Part shown: one piece after another, positions 32,804-33,202 of the stretch
Layout of the letters: each line of letters opens with the position of its first letter
Position numbering within the stretch: position 1 is the stretch's first letter
Assembly: GCA_017504265.1 (NCBI GenBank)
Contig: JAFVRN010000001.1
Coordinates: 1-33,202, forward strand
Reading direction: 5' to 3'
Source: Alistipes sp.
GTDB lineage: Bacteria; Bacteroidota; Bacteroidia; Bacteroidales; Rikenellaceae
Length of the DNA stretch: 33,202 nucleotides
The notes under the pieces: generated by a model
Seen by the model: the letters and a program-made list of their open reading frames with translations, nothing else
Told to the model about the DNA's origin: nothing
Database searches by the model: none
Translations under genes and position numbers: made by a program

Positions 32804-33202
32804 ATGAAAAGACTTATTATGACTGTTGTCGCTCTTATGGGTGCGACTACTCTCTTCGCTCAGACCGATGTTGTTGCAACATTCCAACAGGGTCTGGGTA
32901 ATGCCAAGTCAGGCAACTACACCGAGGCTATCGCTCAGTTTCAGGAGGTTATCGACGCAAGCTACGACATCGACGAGCCCGATGCAAACCAGCAGAAGGC
33001 TATCGTAGGCTCAAAGAAGTTCATGGTGACATGCTACAACAAGATGGGTGTAGCAGCTATCAATGCCAAGGAGTATAACACTGCTATCGAGCACTTTACC
33101 AATGCTGCCAACTATGCCGAGCTTTACGACGACATCGCAGCTATGAACAAGAATAAGTCGCTTATCGGTCAGGTATATCAGGTGCAGGGTGCCGATGCCT
33201 TC
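32804..33202 (+). CDS. Secreted TPR-repeat protein (N-terminal part)
   Basis: 133 codons are visible and run off the window. The signal peptide MKRLIMTVVALMGATTLFAQ is likely cleaved after FAQ. The mature part has helical pairs with TPR spacing: FQQGLGNAKSGNYTEAIAQF and later INAKEYNTAIEHFTNAANYA. Such periplasmic proteins act as scaffolds. The partner is unknown because the rest of the gene is not seen. Confidence 0.8.
   Translation, partial: MKRLIMTVVALMGATTLFAQTDVVATFQQGLGNAKSGNYTEAIAQFQEVIDASYDIDEPDANQQKAIVGSKKFMVTCYNKMGVAAINAKEYNTAIEHFTNAANYAELYDDIAAMNKNKSLIGQVYQVQGADAF

Overview
The window looks like a chromosomal segment of a Bacteroidales bacterium, most likely Alistipes-like (Rikenellaceae). 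This is inferred from three things: promoters of the Bacteroidota type (-7 motif TAnnTTTG, best examples with TTTG 19 nt upstream), the near absence of Shine-Dalgarno sequences, and the gene set (Rnf complex headed by an RseC protein, two PepSY-like lipoproteins, a DUF4924 protein, a serine-palmitoyltransferase-type enzyme, a fimbrillin-like lipoprotein). No alignment was run, so the genus is a guess.

Layout. 1-141 is the right end of an IS3/IS150-type insertion sequence. 292-759 (-) is a low-molecular-weight tyrosine phosphatase, divergent from a YtfJ-like secreted protein and an Omp85/BamA-type barrel protein (1011-2729). 2937-4523 is a two-domain NAD synthetase whose glutaminase half has lost its catalytic cysteine. 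After a 52-residue YqaE/Pmp3 peptide (4557-4715) and a G10/polypurine tract comes the Rnf operon rseC-rnfB-rnfC-rnfD-rnfG-rnfE-rnfA (4885-10725), with a 213-bp MITE-like gap between rnfB and rnfC. 10885-13311 encodes an 808-residue lipoprotein carrying a non-specific nuclease domain. Then follow on the minus strand gdhA, gcvT and a GNAT-like gene, and on the plus strand two acidic PepSY-like lipoproteins.

rpmH (-) stands alone. A minus-strand operon cdd-rluA-like-dtd-DUF4924 (21494-19293) diverges from metY-metX-hom (21817-25332). The met genes cover aspartate semialdehyde to homocysteine and are preceded by a candidate leader peptide ending in a Met-rich segment. prfC and a MATE transporter follow, then a serine-palmitoyltransferase-like enzyme. 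The intergenic region 29917-30384 carries a tandem repeat array and a palindrome of about 126 bp. aspS (-) and tadA (+) diverge from facing promoters, and a TPR protein runs off the right edge.

The most interesting signals are: the Met-rich leader before metY; RnfG with three flavinylation-like motifs; NadE with a dead-looking glutaminase domain; a three-copy hairpin-plus-tail repeat family, one copy of which is interrupted by the IS; and the long palindrome beside aspS. No CRISPR array, tRNA, rRNA or prophage was seen. Most of the window is ordinary core metabolism.
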